Source: Nocardia sp. BMG111209 (GTDB taxonomy: Bacteria; Actinomycetota; Actinomycetes; Mycobacteriales; Mycobacteriaceae). From it: 64,000 nucleotides of DNA. Under the pieces are notes generated by a model. That model saw only the letters and a list, made by a program, of their open reading frames with translations, was not told the origin of the DNA and did not search any database. A program made the position numbers and the translations under genes. This document shows positions 8,264-17,828 of this stretch, piece after piece (position 1 is the stretch's first letter; each line of letters begins with the position of its first letter). The DNA is taken from NCBI RefSeq assembly GCF_000381925.1, contig NZ_KB907309.1, positions 434,001 through 498,000 of the forward strand. Reading direction: 5' to 3'.

Positions 8264-9040
8264 CTAGCCGAACCGACCGGAGATGTAGTCCTCGGTCTCC
8301 TTGCGCGACGGGTTGGAGAAGATCTTCTCCGTCTCATCGATCTCGATGAGCTTGCCCGGCTTGCCCTGCGCCTCCAGGTTGAAGAAGGCCGTCTGATCGC
8401 TCACGCGCGCCGCCTGCTGCATGTTGTGCGTGACGATGACGATGGTGAACTCCTTCTTCAGCTCGGCGATCAGATCCTCGATCGCCAGCGTGGAGATGGG
8501 GTCCAGCGCCGAACAGGGCTCGTCCATCAGCAGCACGTCCGGGGACACCGCGATGGCCCGGGCGATGCACAACCGCTGCTGCTGACCGCCGGAGAGGCCG
8601 CCGCCCGGCTTGTCCAGCCGGTCCTTGACCTCGTTCCAGAGGTTGGCGCCACGCAACGAGCGCTCGGCGACCTCGTCGAGTTCCTTCTTGCCGCGCACAC
8701 CCTGCAGCTTCAGCCCGGCCACCACGTTGTCGCGAATCGACATGGTGGGGAACGGGTTCGGCCGCTGGAACACCATGCCGATGGTGCGGCGCACGCCGAC
8801 CGGATCGACGCTGGCGCCGTAGATGTCCTCGCCGTCGAGCAGCACCCCGCCCTCGACCCGGGCATTCGGGGTGACCTCGTGCATCCGGTTCAGCGAGCGC
8901 AGCACGGTGGACTTACCGCAACCGGACGGACCGATGAAGGCGGTGACGCTGCGCGGCAGCACGGTCAGCGCGACGCCGGCGACGGCGTGGAACTTCCCGT
9001 AGTAGATGTTCAGATCTTTGACATCGATCCGCTTGGCCAT
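8264..9040 (-). CDS. pstB: Phosphate ABC importer, ATP-binding protein PstB
   Basis: ATPase of the high-affinity phosphate importer. At 258 residues it is the standard PstB length. Walker A is GPSGCGKST (about residues 37-45), the Q-loop is [12 protein letters not shown], the signature is LSGGQQQRL, Walker B is [12 protein letters not shown] and the H-loop is VTHNMQQA; the RPNPFP variant is characteristic of PstB. Last gene of the leftward pstS-pstC-pstA-pstB operon, 19 bp after pstA. In M. tuberculosis the same slot holds phoT (Rv0820) alone; here the whole importer is present. Confidence 0.96.
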   Translation of the reverse strand: MAKRIDVKDLNIYYGKFHAVAGVALTVLPRSVTAFIGPSGCGKSTVLRSLNRMHEVTPNARVEGGVLLDGEDIYGASVDPVGVRRTIGMVFQRPNPFPTMSIRDNVVAGLKLQGVRGKKELDEVAERSLRGANLWNEVKDRLDKPGGGLSGGQQQRLCIARAIAVSPDVLLMDEPCSALDPISTLAIEDLIAELKKEFTIVIVTHNMQQAARVSDQTAFFNLEAQGKPGKLIEIDETEKIFSNPSRKETEDYISGRFG

Positions 9041-9059
9041 GTGATATTCCGTTCCGCCT

Positions 9060-9962
9060 CTATCGGTTCCGCGTGAGCAGCTTGTTCGCCGCCGCCGCGG
9101 CGAGGTACAGCAGCGCGATGATCGCGATCAACGTGAAGGCCGCGCCCCACACCCGGGCCCGGCCGGCGGGCTCCGGGTTGGACAGCTCCTGATAGATCAT
9201 CAGCGGCAGCGATGCCATGTTCCCGTTGAAGATGTTGTAGTTGATCGACTTCGAGTAGCCGACCAGCACCAGCACCGGCGCGGTCTCGCCCATGACGCGG
9301 GCCAGCGCCAGCAGCATGCCGCTGATCATGCCGGGGGCCGCGGTGGGTACGACGATCCGCAGGATCGTCTTCCACTTCGGGATGCCGAGCGCGTACGACG
9401 CCTCGCGCAGCTCGTCGGGGACGAGTTTCAGCATTTCCTCGGTACTGCGCACCACCACGGGCAGCATCAGCAGCACCAGCGCCAGCGATACCGCGAACGC
9501 GCTCTGCGGGAAGCCGAAGGTCGCGATCCAGAGGGCGAAGACGAACAGCGCGGCGACGATCGACGGCACACCGGCGAGGATGTCGACCATGAAGGTGGTG
9601 ACCTTCGCCAGCAGGCCGCGGCCGTACTCGACGAGGAAGATCGCCGCCAGGATGCCCAGCGGCACCGCGATCACCGCGGCCATCGCCGACTGGATGATCG
9701 TGCCGTAGATGGCGTGGTAGACACCGCCGCCGTACTGGTCGGGCAGGATGCCGCGCTGCGACCTGGTCCACCAGCCGTTGCGGGTGGCGGCGTGCAGACC
9801 CTTCTGGATGACCAGGATCAGCACCCAGCCCAGCGGCACCAGCGCGATGGCGAAGCACAGCCACATGACCACCGTGGCGAGGTTGTTGCGGAGCTTGCGC
9901 GAGGCGCTCACGTCCCGGAAGGTCGGCGCCTTGATCGGGCGGTCGAGAGTCGTGGTGGACAT
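9060..9962 (-). CDS. pstA: Phosphate ABC importer permease PstA
   Basis: Inner-membrane subunit of the phosphate channel. The 300-residue protein has six predicted membrane helices beginning with [22 protein letters not shown], and the permease EAA loop with the segment [30 protein letters not shown] that contacts PstB. Its ATG shares a base with the pstC stop (TGATG overlap at 9960-9964), so the two are translationally coupled. Confidence 0.95.
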   Translation of the reverse strand: MSTTTLDRPIKAPTFRDVSASRKLRNNLATVVMWLCFAIALVPLGWVLILVIQKGLHAATRNGWWTRSQRGILPDQYGGGVYHAIYGTIIQSAMAAVIAVPLGILAAIFLVEYGRGLLAKVTTFMVDILAGVPSIVAALFVFALWIATFGFPQSAFAVSLALVLLMLPVVVRSTEEMLKLVPDELREASYALGIPKWKTILRIVVPTAAPGMISGMLLALARVMGETAPVLVLVGYSKSINYNIFNGNMASLPLMIYQELSNPEPAGRARVWGAAFTLIAIIALLYLAAAAANKLLTRNR

Positions 9963-11023
9963 CAGCCGTTGACCTTCCCGCCGGCCGCGATCCGGGCGAG
10001 CGCGTTGACCACGAAGGTCAGCGCGAACAGCACGAAGCCCGCGGCGATGTAGGCGCCGGTGGGCAGCGCCTGACTGAATTCGGAAGCGGCCGAGGCGATC
10101 TTCGAGGCGAAGGTGTACCCGCCGTCGAACAGCGACCAGTGGCCGGCCTTGGCGGCGGTGTGCAGCACGATGAGGACCGCGATGGTCTCACCGAGCGCGC
10201 GGCCGAGCCCGAGCATGGAACCGGCGATCACACCACTGCGGCCGTACGGCAGCACGGTCATCCGCACCACCTCCCACTTGGTGGCGCCCAGCGCCTGGGC
10301 GGCCTCGATGTGGGCGCGCGGGGTGAGGTTGAAGACCTCGCGGCTCACCGAGGTGATGATCGGCAGGATCATCACGGCGAGCACGATGCCGGCGGTGAAG
10401 ATGGTGCCACCGCCGGTCACCGAGACATTGCCGGTATCGAAAAGGAAGAACCAGCCGAGATTGTCGTTCAGGAACTGCTCCACCGGAGACAGTTTCTCGG
10501 CCAGAACCAGGATTCCCCACAGACCGAACACGATCGAAGGCACCGCCGCCAGCAGATCCACCAGGATCGCGAACGGACGGGCGAGCGCCTTCGGCGCGTA
10601 CTGGGTCAGGAACAATGCGATCCCGACACCCAGCGGCACCGCGATCACCAATGCCATGAGCGAACTGAGCACGGTCACCGCGAACAGGTCGCGGATACCG
10701 AAGCGCAGATTGTTCGCGTCACGGACATTGAATTCCGTGCTGGCGAAGAAATTCGCCTTGTTGGCCGCCACCGACGGCACCGCGCGGATCAAGAGGAACA
10801 AAGCGATCAGCGCGATCGCAGCGACGATCGTCGCGCCCGCGGCCGTGGCCAGCGAGCGGAACGCGAATTCCGCGTTCTTGCTGTGCGAACGCCCGCCTCG
10901 GGCCTTGATCGGCGTCGAGGGTTCGGGCGTGCTCTCGAGGGACATGGTGGCGGCTTCTCCGCCCGCCCGCGGGTCGGTCTCGGTGGACCTACCCGCGGGG
11001 GCGACTTCGTCGTGCACGGTCAT
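9962..11023 (-). CDS. pstC: Phosphate ABC importer permease PstC
   Basis: Partner permease of PstA. It is 353 residues long; an unusually long polar N-terminus of about 60 residues (rich in Glu, Thr, Pro) precedes the first membrane helix ([22 protein letters not shown]). The EAA loop reads [32 protein letters not shown]. It starts 13 bp after the pstS stop codon and overlaps pstA by one base. Confidence 0.95.
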   Translation of the reverse strand: MTVHDEVAPAGRSTETDPRAGGEAATMSLESTPEPSTPIKARGGRSHSKNAEFAFRSLATAAGATIVAAIALIALFLLIRAVPSVAANKANFFASTEFNVRDANNLRFGIRDLFAVTVLSSLMALVIAVPLGVGIALFLTQYAPKALARPFAILVDLLAAVPSIVFGLWGILVLAEKLSPVEQFLNDNLGWFFLFDTGNVSVTGGGTIFTAGIVLAVMILPIITSVSREVFNLTPRAHIEAAQALGATKWEVVRMTVLPYGRSGVIAGSMLGLGRALGETIAVLIVLHTAAKAGHWSLFDGGYTFASKIASAASEFSQALPTGAYIAAGFVLFALTFVVNALARIAAGGKVNG

Positions 11024-11036
11024 GGGGAGGCTGCAA

Positions 11037-12158
11037 TCAGTTGATGGCGTTGATGGCGGTGGTCAGCTTGGCCTTGAACGCGTCCGGCAGCGGGATGTAC
11101 CCGGCCGTGTCCAGGCCCGCCTGACCGTTACCGACCGCGGAGGTCAGGAACGCCTTGACCGCCTTGGCGGTGTTGGCATCGGCGTACTTCGAGCACACGA
11201 CCTCGTAGGTGGCCAGCATGATCGGGTAGGCGCCGGCCTGGGTCGGCTTGTAGAAGGAGCTGGTGTCCAGCACCAGGTCGTTGCCGGTGCCCTTGACCTG
11301 CACGCCGGCGACGGCCTTCTGCGCGGAGTCGATGGTCAGCGCGACCGGGGTCGGGCCCGCGGAGGTGACGACCGACGCGATGTTCAGGCTCTGCGACTTG
11401 GCGAAGGACCACTCGTTGTAGGTGATGGCGCCCTTGGTGCTCTTGATGATCGCCGAGGTGCCTTCGTTGCCCTTCGCACCCTCACCGGTGCCGCCCGCGA
11501 ACGCCTTGCCGGCGCCCTTGCCCCAGGCACCGTTCGACGCGGCGTCCAGGTACAGCTGGAAGTTGTCGGTGGTGCCGGAGTCGTCGCTGCGGTAGATCAC
11601 ATGGATCGCGTCGCTCGGCAGGTTGACACCGGCGTTCAGCGCCTTGATGGCCGGGTCGTCCCACTTGGTGATGCCACCGTTGAAGATCTTGGCGGCGGTC
11701 GGGCCGTCCAGGTTCAGCTTGGTGACGTCACCCAGGTTGAAGGTGATCGCGATGGGACCGAAGACGGTCGGCAGATTCCACGCGTCCGAGGCGCAGCGGG
11801 CCTTGGCCTTGTCCGGCTCCTGGTTCTTCGCGCTCAGCGGCGAGTCGGTGCCACCGAAATCGGTCTGGCCACCGATGAACTCGTTGACACCGGCACCCGA
11901 ACCACTGGAGGTGTAGTCCAGGTTGTAGCCGTCGCAGTTCTGCTGGTAGGCGGCGACGAAACGGTCCATCGCGTTCTTCTGAGCCGAGGAGCCGCTGGCC
12001 TTCAGAGCCTTCTTGCCACCACAGTCGACGGACGTCTTGGCCACGCTGGAGCCACCGGACGACTGGTTGGAGTTGTCGTCGCTGCCACAGGCAGAAAGGG
12101 TCAGAGCGCCGGCCGCAGCCAGCACACCGAGGAGAGCGCTCGTGCGCTTGAGATTCAC
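11037..12158 (-). CDS. pstS: Phosphate-binding lipoprotein PstS
   Basis: Surface receptor that captures phosphate for PstCAB. The 373-residue precursor has a type II signal peptide with lipobox LSAC (Cys24), a serine/glycine-rich linker, then a periplasmic-binding fold. Phosphate-pocket motifs are visible: [36 protein letters not shown] and the STxG-like segment [16 protein letters not shown]. Start is ATG 12158. It is the first gene of the pst operon, and a near-perfect PHO-type direct repeat lies 150-171 bp upstream, indicating induction by phosphate limitation. Confidence 0.95.
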   Translation of the reverse strand: MNLKRTSALLGVLAAAGALTLSACGSDDNSNQSSGGSSVAKTSVDCGGKKALKASGSSAQKNAMDRFVAAYQQNCDGYNLDYTSSGSGAGVNEFIGGQTDFGGTDSPLSAKNQEPDKAKARCASDAWNLPTVFGPIAITFNLGDVTKLNLDGPTAAKIFNGGITKWDDPAIKALNAGVNLPSDAIHVIYRSDDSGTTDNFQLYLDAASNGAWGKGAGKAFAGGTGEGAKGNEGTSAIIKSTKGAITYNEWSFAKSQSLNIASVVTSAGPTPVALTIDSAQKAVAGVQVKGTGNDLVLDTSSFYKPTQAGAYPIMLATYEVVCSKYADANTAKAVKAFLTSAVGNGQAGLDTAGYIPLPDAFKAKLTTAINAIN

Positions 12159-12307
12159 CTAGTCCTCCGGGAATCGTGTCGTACACGCCCGATCCCTCAA
12201 CGATCGGGCGGGCGCGGTGGTGAGCAATTCACAGGGAACACTGCGCACCAGGCAGCGATGCGCCGCCCACAAGTAACGTAGGGTGGGTCGGTTGACAGCG
12301 AGACCTG

Positions 12308-12329
12308 GGTAAGTGAACGAAGAGTGAAC
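12308..12329 (-). promoter_or_regulatory. PHO/RegX3 box upstream of pstS
   Basis: On the minus strand two 11-nt direct repeats sit back to back: GTTCACTCTTC and GTTCACTTACC. This is the arrangement recognised by PhoP in Streptomyces and RegX3 in mycobacteria (GTTCAC-type half sites at 11-bp period). It lies 150 bp before the pstS start codon. No phoP/phoR or senX3/regX3 genes are in the window, so the regulator is encoded elsewhere. Confidence 0.8.
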
Positions 12330-12442
12330 AACCCGGCGCGATTCCAAGTCCCGATTGTGAGATTAACCGCAATGTAACTCGAGTCTCGAGCCGCCCGAAA
12401 TCGCCGGTTCGCGGCGCTCGGCCGCCGGTCCCACGGACCGGT

Positions 12443-13387
12443 TCAGCCCACCGCGGTATAGGCGGCGTCGACGTGCGCCACCTCGAAACCCAGCCGGGTG
12501 TAGGTGTGCACGGCGGCCGTGTTGTCGGCCTCGGTGTAGAGCAGGACCTCGCCCGGTCCGCGCTCGCGCAGGTAGTGCAGGCCCGCCAGGGTCAGCAGGC
12601 GGCCCAGGCCACGGCCCTGACCGGCCGGATCGACGGCCACCACGTAGACCTCGCCGACCGCCGGTTCCGTCGGCGTCGCCGGATGCACCTTCGTCCAGTG
12701 GAAGCCCAGGATCTTGTCGGGATCGGCCGGATCGACGGCGATGAACAGCCCCGCCGGATCGAACCAGTCCGACTCCCGCCGCGCCGCGATATCGGCCGCC
12801 GTCCATCCGCCCTGTTCCGGATGCCAATCGAAGGCCGCGCCGTTGACCCGCAGCAGTTCCGCGTCGTCGGCCGGACCGGCGTAGGTGCGCAGTTCGAGGC
12901 CGCTGGGGACCAGCAGTTCCGGTAGCTCACCGGTTGCAAGCCCGCGGCGCATCTGCCACAGTTCCCGGGCCACGCGCAGGCCGAGCCGACCGGCCACCGC
13001 CCGCGCGGAGGCCAGATTGCCGTGCGCCCAGACCCGGGCCTCCGGTCCGCCGGCCGCCAGCGCCGCCGCGACCAGAGCGGCCCCGAGACCGCGGCCTCGC
13101 TGTCTGGGGTCGACCAGGACCTCGGCCATGGCCGGATGCTCGCCGTGCGCGGGCACCAGGTTGGCGTAGCCCGCCACCTCTCCGTCCCGGTCCGCGACCA
13201 GGTGTCGGGCCGGTGATTCGGAGGTGAACGACAGCAGCACTTGTTCGGACAAGGGGTCGACTCCGTCGGCCGCGACCGCCCGCTCGAACGCGCGGCGCAC
13301 ACCCGCGGCGGTCTCGTCGTCCAGCGCGACGGCCCAGTCACCCGGGCCCGGCGCCTGCGGGCGGGCCGTCGTCTCGGATTCCGTCAC
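12443..13387 (-). CDS. mshD: Mycothiol synthase MshD
   Basis: Last step of mycothiol synthesis: acetylates Cys-GlcN-Ins with acetyl-CoA. The 314-residue protein is a tandem GNAT fold; the acetyl-CoA loops are [15 protein letters not shown] in the N-terminal half (about residues 92-106) and [15 protein letters not shown] in the C-terminal, active half, which ends with the typical [19 protein letters not shown]. Mycothiol is the main thiol of actinobacteria, supporting the taxonomic call. Its ATG overlaps the glnR stop by 4 bp (ATGA), so the two are coupled, as with Rv0819-Rv0818. Confidence 0.94.
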   Translation of the reverse strand: MTESETTARPQAPGPGDWAVALDDETAAGVRRAFERAVAADGVDPLSEQVLLSFTSESPARHLVADRDGEVAGYANLVPAHGEHPAMAEVLVDPRQRGRGLGAALVAAALAAGGPEARVWAHGNLASARAVAGRLGLRVARELWQMRRGLATGELPELLVPSGLELRTYAGPADDAELLRVNGAAFDWHPEQGGWTAADIAARRESDWFDPAGLFIAVDPADPDKILGFHWTKVHPATPTEPAVGEVYVVAVDPAGQGRGLGRLLTLAGLHYLRERGPGEVLLYTEADNTAAVHTYTRLGFEVAHVDAAYTAVG

Positions 13388-14154
13388 GACAGCGATCCGT
13401 TGGCCGGAGCCAGCTGCGAGTCGTCGGTGCCCTCGACATCGTCGTCGGCGAAGGTGGTGGCCGGTTCGCCCTTACCGCTGGCGGTGCGGGCCGGACGCAC
13501 GGCCTTGTAGCCCACGTTGCGCACGGTACCGATCAGCGATTCGTATTCGCTGCCGAGTTTGGCGCGTAATCGCCGCACATGGACGTCGACCGTGCGGGTA
13601 CCGCCGAAGAAGTCGTAACCCCACACCTCCTGCAGCAACTGGGCGCGGGTGAAGACCCGGCCGGCGTGCTGGGCGAGGTACTTGAGGAGCTCGAATTCCT
13701 TGTACGTGAGATCGAGCGGCCGGCCGCGCAGCCGGGCGGTGTAGGTGCCCTCGTCGATGACCAGCTCGCCGAGCGTGATCTTGCCGGTGTTCTCCGGGCT
13801 CGCGGCGCCGCCGTTGCGGGCCACCAGCAACCGCAGCCGGGCGTCGAGTTCGGCCGGGCCGGTGCCGGGCAGCAGGATGTCGTCCAGACCCCAGTCCGCG
13901 TTCACGGCCACCAGACCGCCCTCGGTCAGTACTGCCACCACGGGAACCGACGAGCCGGTACTGCCGAGCAGCCGGCACAGGCCGCGCGCGGCGGCCAGAT
14001 CGGTGCGGGCGTCGACCAGTGCCACATCCGCGGTACCGGCCTCGAGCAGCGAGGCGACCTCGGTGGGCGCGGGCCGGACGTTGTGCGGCAACAAGGCCAG
14101 CGAAGGCAACACCGACTCCGGATTCGGGTCGGATGTCAGCAGGAGCAGCTCCAT
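13384..14154 (-). CDS. glnR: OmpR-type response regulator GlnR
   Basis: Orphan winged-helix regulator of nitrogen assimilation genes. The 256-residue protein has a receiver-like domain with the conserved LVDAR aspartate at residue 48, as in mycobacterial GlnR, but without the full set of acidic residues of true receivers, and a C-terminal OmpR-type winged helix (about residues 125-222: [45 protein letters not shown]). A disordered 30-residue tail follows. No histidine kinase is adjacent. Start ATG 14154 has GGAGAG just upstream. Position matches Rv0818. Confidence 0.88.
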   Translation of the reverse strand: MELLLLTSDPNPESVLPSLALLPHNVRPAPTEVASLLEAGTADVALVDARTDLAAARGLCRLLGSTGSSVPVVAVLTEGGLVAVNADWGLDDILLPGTGPAELDARLRLLVARNGGAASPENTGKITLGELVIDEGTYTARLRGRPLDLTYKEFELLKYLAQHAGRVFTRAQLLQEVWGYDFFGGTRTVDVHVRRLRAKLGSEYESLIGTVRNVGYKAVRPARTASGKGEPATTFADDDVEGTDDSQLAPANGSLS

Positions 14155-14344
14155 TCAGCTCTCCTCCCAATCTGGCATGTCCGCGGCAACCTCGGTGTCT
14201 TTCGCGAATCCATGCAAGTCTGCACAGGTAATTCGTGCCTACATTAGCGCGTCCGTCCCGTTCACCACGCATTCCGGGCAACCTACCCAGCTCGGGGCCA
14301 CGGACCCCCGGGCCGGCGGGGGGTACAACAGATATCGTGCGTAC

Positions 14345-15304
14345 ATGGGTAACTCCCCGGGAAACTCCCATCCGAGCGGCACACACGCAGGACCTGTGAC
14401 CAACGACGGGCCCACGCGTGGGGAGACGGGGCGGCGCGGAATCGTCGTGCGCCGGGTGATCGGCGCGGTGGTGCTGGTGGCCGCGCTCGCGGTGGTGGCG
14501 GACTTCACCACGGCGGCCTATTCCGAGTACCGCGTGTCGCGATCGCTGCGCGCCGGCGCCCAGTTGTCGGCCGATCCCGAGGTCACCATCCACGGCTTCC
14601 CGTTCCTCGTGCAGGCGGTGCGCGGGACCTACCGCACGGTGGACATCCGCGCCCGCGCGGTGCGGCCCGACATCCCGGGCGAGATCGTGGTGGAGGCGAC
14701 GCTGAGCCGCGCGCACGTACCGCCCGGCGATCTGGCCGACGTCCACCTGCATTCGGTGCCGGTCGACGAGGTGGCCGGCCGGATGCGCATCGAACCGGTC
14801 GAACTGGGCCGGCTGTTCCGGATTCCCGACCTCTCGGTGCAGCTGAAACCCGTCGACAAGGACAAGTCCGACGACGGCACACCGGGATCGGACAACAGCG
14901 ACGGCAGCGACGGCTCGGACAACTCGGCGGACGGGCCGGTGAGCACCACCAGTAAACTGGTACTCACCGGCACCATCCTGACCGGCATCGAGCCGCGCAC
15001 CACCCAGCGGGTGAGCGTGCAGGCGGATCTCCTGCTCGACGGGGATCAGGTGCGCATCGTCGCCACCGATCTCTACAAGGACAAGGAGAAGGACTCCGCC
15101 ACCGCGACCATCTCGACGCCGGTCGTGGAGGGGCCGTTGTTGGACAAGTCGGTGGTCCTGAGCCGGTTCACCCGCACCATCGACACCCGCGATCTGCCGT
15201 TCGGTGTGCACCCGAACAAGGTGAAGACCGAATACGGCGGCATCGTCGTGGAAGGTAAAGGTGAGGACGTGACGATCGATATGGACAGGTTCGCGAGACC
15301 ATGA
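14345..15304 (+). CDS. lmeA: LmeA-like (DUF2993) envelope protein
   Basis: DUF2993 proteins bind or act on lipids outside the membrane; the mycobacterial member LmeA is needed for elongation of the mannan of lipomannan/lipoarabinomannan. The 319-residue protein has a short cytoplasmic tail, one signal/membrane helix (VIGAVVLVAALAVVADFTTAA, about residues 38-58) and then an extracellular domain opening with the family pattern VTIHGFPFLVQAVRGTYRTVDI. A low-complexity Asp/Ser/Gly stretch (about residues 178-200) interrupts the domain. Start ATG 14345 is uncertain; GTG 14396 is an alternative. It overlaps the thioredoxin gene by 4 bp. Divergent from glnR. Confidence 0.82.
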   Translation: MGNSPGNSHPSGTHAGPVTNDGPTRGETGRRGIVVRRVIGAVVLVAALAVVADFTTAAYSEYRVSRSLRAGAQLSADPEVTIHGFPFLVQAVRGTYRTVDIRARAVRPDIPGEIVVEATLSRAHVPPGDLADVHLHSVPVDEVAGRMRIEPVELGRLFRIPDLSVQLKPVDKDKSDDGTPGSDNSDGSDGSDNSADGPVSTTSKLVLTGTILTGIEPRTTQRVSVQADLLLDGDQVRIVATDLYKDKEKDSATATISTPVVEGPLLDKSVVLSRFTRTIDTRDLPFGVHPNKVKTEYGGIVVEGKGEDVTIDMDRFARP

Positions 15305-15759
15305 CGGCGCTGATCATCCTGGTGGTCGTCCTGCTGGCCGCGCTGGCCGCGGGGCTGATCCTGAAGAGCCGCGAGGGCCGGGCCCGCGAGACCCCGGGCA
15401 GGGGCGCCGCGGCCGGTGCGGCCGACGCGCGCGCCGGACTGCTGGCCGCCGCCGGCATCACCCCGGACACCCCCGTGATCCTGCATTTCTCCGCCGACTG
15501 GTGTGGCCCGTGCGCGGCCGTGCGCCGGGTGGTGGCCGGCGTCGTCACCGGCCTGGCCGACAGTCCGCAACCGCCGCGCGACGTCGAGATCGATATCGAC
15601 GCGCAGCCCGCGCTGGCCCGGGAACTCAACGTGCTGTCGCTGCCCACCACCTTCGTCTTCGACGCCGCGGGCCGGGAGCGCTTCCGGATCTCCGGGGTGC
15701 CGCGGGCCGCCGATCTGCACAGTGCGGTCCGCCCGCTGACCGTGCCACAGGTCGCCTGA
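15301..15759 (+). CDS. thiX: Membrane-anchored thioredoxin-like protein
   Basis: The 152-residue protein begins with a membrane helix (LIILVVVLLAALAAGLIL) followed by a thioredoxin fold carrying the active site WCGPC at about residues 66-70 and the cis-proline segment LSLPTTFVF. The topology places the redox domain on one face of the membrane, probably outside, as a thiol-disulfide oxidoreductase. Its ATG overlaps the lmeA stop (ATGA), so they are co-translated. It precedes the sulfur operon, as thiX (Rv0816c) precedes cysA2 in M. tuberculosis. Confidence 0.87.
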   Translation: MTALIILVVVLLAALAAGLILKSREGRARETPGRGAAAGAADARAGLLAAAGITPDTPVILHFSADWCGPCAAVRRVVAGVVTGLADSPQPPRDVEIDIDAQPALARELNVLSLPTTFVFDAAGRERFRISGVPRAADLHSAVRPLTVPQVA

Positions 15760-15838
15760 ACCGCGTCCGTTCATGATCGGACCAGCGAATTCGTGACAAA
15801 GTTCCGTACCCCGGGTCCAATTCCCCGCACGAAGCAGG

Positions 15839-15852
15839 TAAACTGCTACTCG
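15839..15852 (+). promoter_or_regulatory. -10 element TAAACT giving a leaderless start
   Basis: TAAACT at 15839-15844 lies seven bases before the GTG at 15852. That is the spacing at which transcription would begin on the G of GTG, so the uORF that follows is probably translated from a leaderless mRNA. No clear -35 element is seen. Confidence 0.6.
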
Positions 15853-15938
15853 TGCAAACCCGCCGAGAGCTGATGCTCACCCGACGCCGCACAGTTGATC
15901 TGTGCCGCCTCGGCGGCTGTTGCTGCCTGTGCCGCTAG
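15852..15938 (+). CDS. Polycysteine leader peptide (28 aa), cysteine-responsive uORF
   Basis: A GTG-initiated frame of 28 codons encodes a peptide ending DLCRLGGCCCLCR, with five cysteine codons among the last eleven, three of them consecutive. It lies 133 bp before the DUF4395-cysA-sseC operon. In mycobacteria, leaderless polycysteine small ORFs (type member Ms4527A) at this same locus act as cysteine-responsive attenuators: ribosome progress through the Cys codons sets expression of the sulfur genes. A hairpin with a T-rich tail starts directly after its TAG. Alternative internal start ATG at 15873 keeps the same C-terminus. Confidence 0.85.
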   Translation: MQTRRELMLTRRRTVDLCRLGGCCCLCR

Positions 15939-15985
15939 CCGGTCGGCCCTTCGTCAACCTCTGTTGCCGACCGGTTCTGTTCTTC
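15939..15985 (+). terminator. Attenuator hairpin directly after the polycysteine uORF
   Basis: CCGGTCGGC (15939-15947) pairs perfectly with GCCGACCGG (15966-15974) and is followed by TTCTGTTCTTC. The first arm starts on the base after the uORF stop codon, so a ribosome at or near the stop would cover it. I infer a transcriptional attenuator; a stalled ribosome at the Cys codons would free or block pairing. A translational mechanism is equally possible. Confidence 0.65.
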
Positions 15986-16071
15986 GCCGTGCGTACGAAT
16001 CACGTACCCGAACCGGCACCGCCCGGCATCCGGAGAAAACTGGCCGACTTCCCAGCGCAGGAGCTTGCACC

Positions 16072-16563
16072 ATGTCCGATGAAAACATTCTCGCCACCGA
16101 TCGGCCGTTACCGCCCGCGGGGCAGGTCGACGTCCGCGGCCCTCGCTTCGCCGCCTGGGTGACCTCGGCCGTGCTGGTGCTGGTCCTGGTGGCGGCGGCC
16201 TTCGGTCCCACCGTGGCCGCCGTGCTGCTCGGCCTGCAGGCGGTGGTGTTCGCGCTCGGCGCGCTCCTCGGCCCGCGGCGCAGCCCCTACGGCCGGCTCT
16301 ACGCCCTGATCGCGCCGCGCTTGCGGCCGGTCACGGAGACCGAGCCGGTGCCGCCGCTGCGGTTCGCCCAGCTGGTCGGTCTGATCTTCGCGGTACTCGG
16401 CTTCGTCGGGTTCGTCGCGGGCAGCGTCGTCTTCGGCGCGATCTTCACCGCGTTCGCCCTGTTCGCGGCGTTTCTCAACGCGGCCTTCGGCATCTGCCTG
16501 GGCTGCATGCTGTACCCCCTCGCATTGCGGGTACTCCCCGCTGCGAGCGATAACCCCGCCTAG
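16072..16563 (+). CDS. DUF4395 membrane protein
   Basis: A 163-residue protein with four likely membrane helices (AWVTSAVLVLVLVAAAF, VAAVLLGLQAVVFALGALL, FAQLVGLIFAVLGFVGFVAG, AIFTAFALFAAFLNAAFG) and a conserved cysteine pair region ICLGCMLYPL near the C-terminus. This family is found next to thiosulfate sulfurtransferases in actinobacteria, so a role in sulfur-compound transport or membrane sulfur transfer is likely but unproven. Start ATG 16072 is set by CAGGAG eight bases upstream; the frame is open further left but overlaps the attenuator. Confidence 0.85.
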   Translation: MSDENILATDRPLPPAGQVDVRGPRFAAWVTSAVLVLVLVAAAFGPTVAAVLLGLQAVVFALGALLGPRRSPYGRLYALIAPRLRPVTETEPVPPLRFAQLVGLIFAVLGFVGFVAGSVVFGAIFTAFALFAAFLNAAFGICLGCMLYPLALRVLPAASDNPA

Positions 16564-16595
16564 CCTCCTGGCAAGTCACCTCTGAAAGGAACAAC

Positions 16596-17429
16596 ATGGC
16601 TCGCTCCGATGTCCTGGTCTCCGCAGACTGGGTCGAAGAGAACCTCAACGCCCCCGGCGTCGTCATCGTCGAGGTCGACGAGGACACCTCCGCCTACGAC
16701 ACGGGCCACATCGAGGGCGCCGTCCGGCTCGACTGGAAGAAGGATCTGCAGGACCAGATCCGTCGTGACTTCGTAAACCGGGAGCAGTTCTCCGATCTGC
16801 TGTCGGCCCGCGGAATCGGCAACGACGACGCCGTGGTGCTGTACGGCGGCAACAACAACTGGTTCGCCGCCTACGCCTACTGGTACTTCAAGCTGTACGG
16901 CCACCAGAACGTCAAGCTGCTCGACGGCGGCCGCAAGAAGTGGGAGCTCGACGGCCGCCCGCTGTCCCAGGACGGCGTGAACCGGCCGGCCACCACCTAC
17001 AAGGCGGCCGAGCAGGATCTGTCCATCCGCGCCTTCCGCGACGAGGTCATCGCCGCCATCGGCACCAAGAACCTGGTCGACGTGCGTTCGCCCGACGAGT
17101 TCTCCGGCAAGATCCTGGCTCCCGCACACCTGCCGCAGGAGCAGAGCCAGCGTCCGGGCCATGTCCCCAGCGCGATCAACGTGCCGTGGAGCAAGGCCGC
17201 GAACGAGGACGGAACCTTCAAGTCGGATGCGGAGCTGGCGGACCTCTACGCCGAGGCCGGTCTGGACGGCGAGAAGGAGACCATCGCCTACTGCCGCATC
17301 GGTGAGCGCTCCTCGCACACCTGGTTCGTGCTGCAGGAGCTGTTGGGCCACAAGAACGTCAAGAACTACGACGGGAGCTGGACCGAGTACGGCTCCCTCG
17401 TCGGTGCACCGATCGAGTTGGGAGCGTAA
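16596..17429 (+). CDS. cysA: Thiosulfate sulfurtransferase (rhodanese), CysA/SseA type
   Basis: Transfers a sulfane sulfur from thiosulfate (or mercaptopyruvate) to an acceptor thiol. The 277-residue protein is a tandem rhodanese; the inactive N-terminal domain contains DTGHIEGAVRLDW, the C-terminal domain has VDVRSPDEFSG and the active-site loop CRIGERSS (catalytic Cys about residue 233). Start ATG 16596 follows GAAAGGAAC. The order DUF4395-sulfurtransferase-sseC and the upstream polycysteine uORF match the mycobacterial cysA2 operon (Rv0815c). Expression should rise when cysteine is scarce. Confidence 0.92.
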   Translation: MARSDVLVSADWVEENLNAPGVVIVEVDEDTSAYDTGHIEGAVRLDWKKDLQDQIRRDFVNREQFSDLLSARGIGNDDAVVLYGGNNNWFAAYAYWYFKLYGHQNVKLLDGGRKKWELDGRPLSQDGVNRPATTYKAAEQDLSIRAFRDEVIAAIGTKNLVDVRSPDEFSGKILAPAHLPQEQSQRPGHVPSAINVPWSKAANEDGTFKSDAELADLYAEAGLDGEKETIAYCRIGERSSHTWFVLQELLGHKNVKNYDGSWTEYGSLVGAPIELGA

Positions 17430-17434
17430 TAGAC

Positions 17435-17740
17435 ATGTGTGCAGCACCTACCCAGGGCCAGACCCTGCCCGCGAATGTCGACACCGAGAAGGAGACGGTC
17501 ATCACCGGCCGTGTCCTGGACGCCGAGGGTAACCCCGTCGGCGGCGCGTTCGTTCGTCTGCTGGATTCCGGCGACGAGTTCACCGCGGAGGTAGTCGCCT
17601 CCGGCACCGGTGATTTCCGTTTCTTCGCCGCCCCCGGCACCTGGACCATCCGGGCGCTGTCGTCGGCCGGCAACGGCACGGCGCAGGTGAAGCCCGAGGG
17701 CGCCGGCATCCACAACGTGGACGTCTCCGTCGCCAAGTAG
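17435..17740 (+). CDS. sseC: SseC, DUF1416 protein of the sulfur operon
   Basis: A 101-residue protein with a transthyretin-like/CNA-B-type beta fold (VITGRVLDAEGNPVGGAFVRLLDSGDEF ... GDFRFFAAPGTWTIRALS). It always follows the rhodanese in actinobacteria and is thought to assist sulfur transfer. The start is six bases after the cysA stop with GGGAGC as ribosome site. An N-terminal cysteine (CAAP) could accept sulfur; this is inference. Confidence 0.88.
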   Translation: MCAAPTQGQTLPANVDTEKETVITGRVLDAEGNPVGGAFVRLLDSGDEFTAEVVASGTGDFRFFAAPGTWTIRALSSAGNGTAQVKPEGAGIHNVDVSVAK

Positions 17741-17768
17741 GTCGCCGCTTATCGTTCGGCAACCATGG

Positions 17769-17801
17769 GAACGGTCCCGGGAAATTTTCCCGGGGCCGTT
17801 C
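17769..17801 (+). terminator. Terminator of the sulfur operon
   Basis: A 16-bp dyad (GAACGGTCCCGGGAAA paired with TTTCCCGGGGCCGTTC, one G-T pair) begins 29 bp after the sseC stop. A T-run lies at its centre; the practical loop is 3-5 nt. Confidence 0.75.
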
Positions 17802-17828
17802 GCATGTCCGGGGCAGTGGGTGATTAGA

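Noticed and set aside
10113..12281. 722-codon plus-strand open frame across the pst operon
   Set aside because: It is antisense to pstC and pstS, which have full domain motifs; its own translation is low in structure and typical of high-GC shadow frames.
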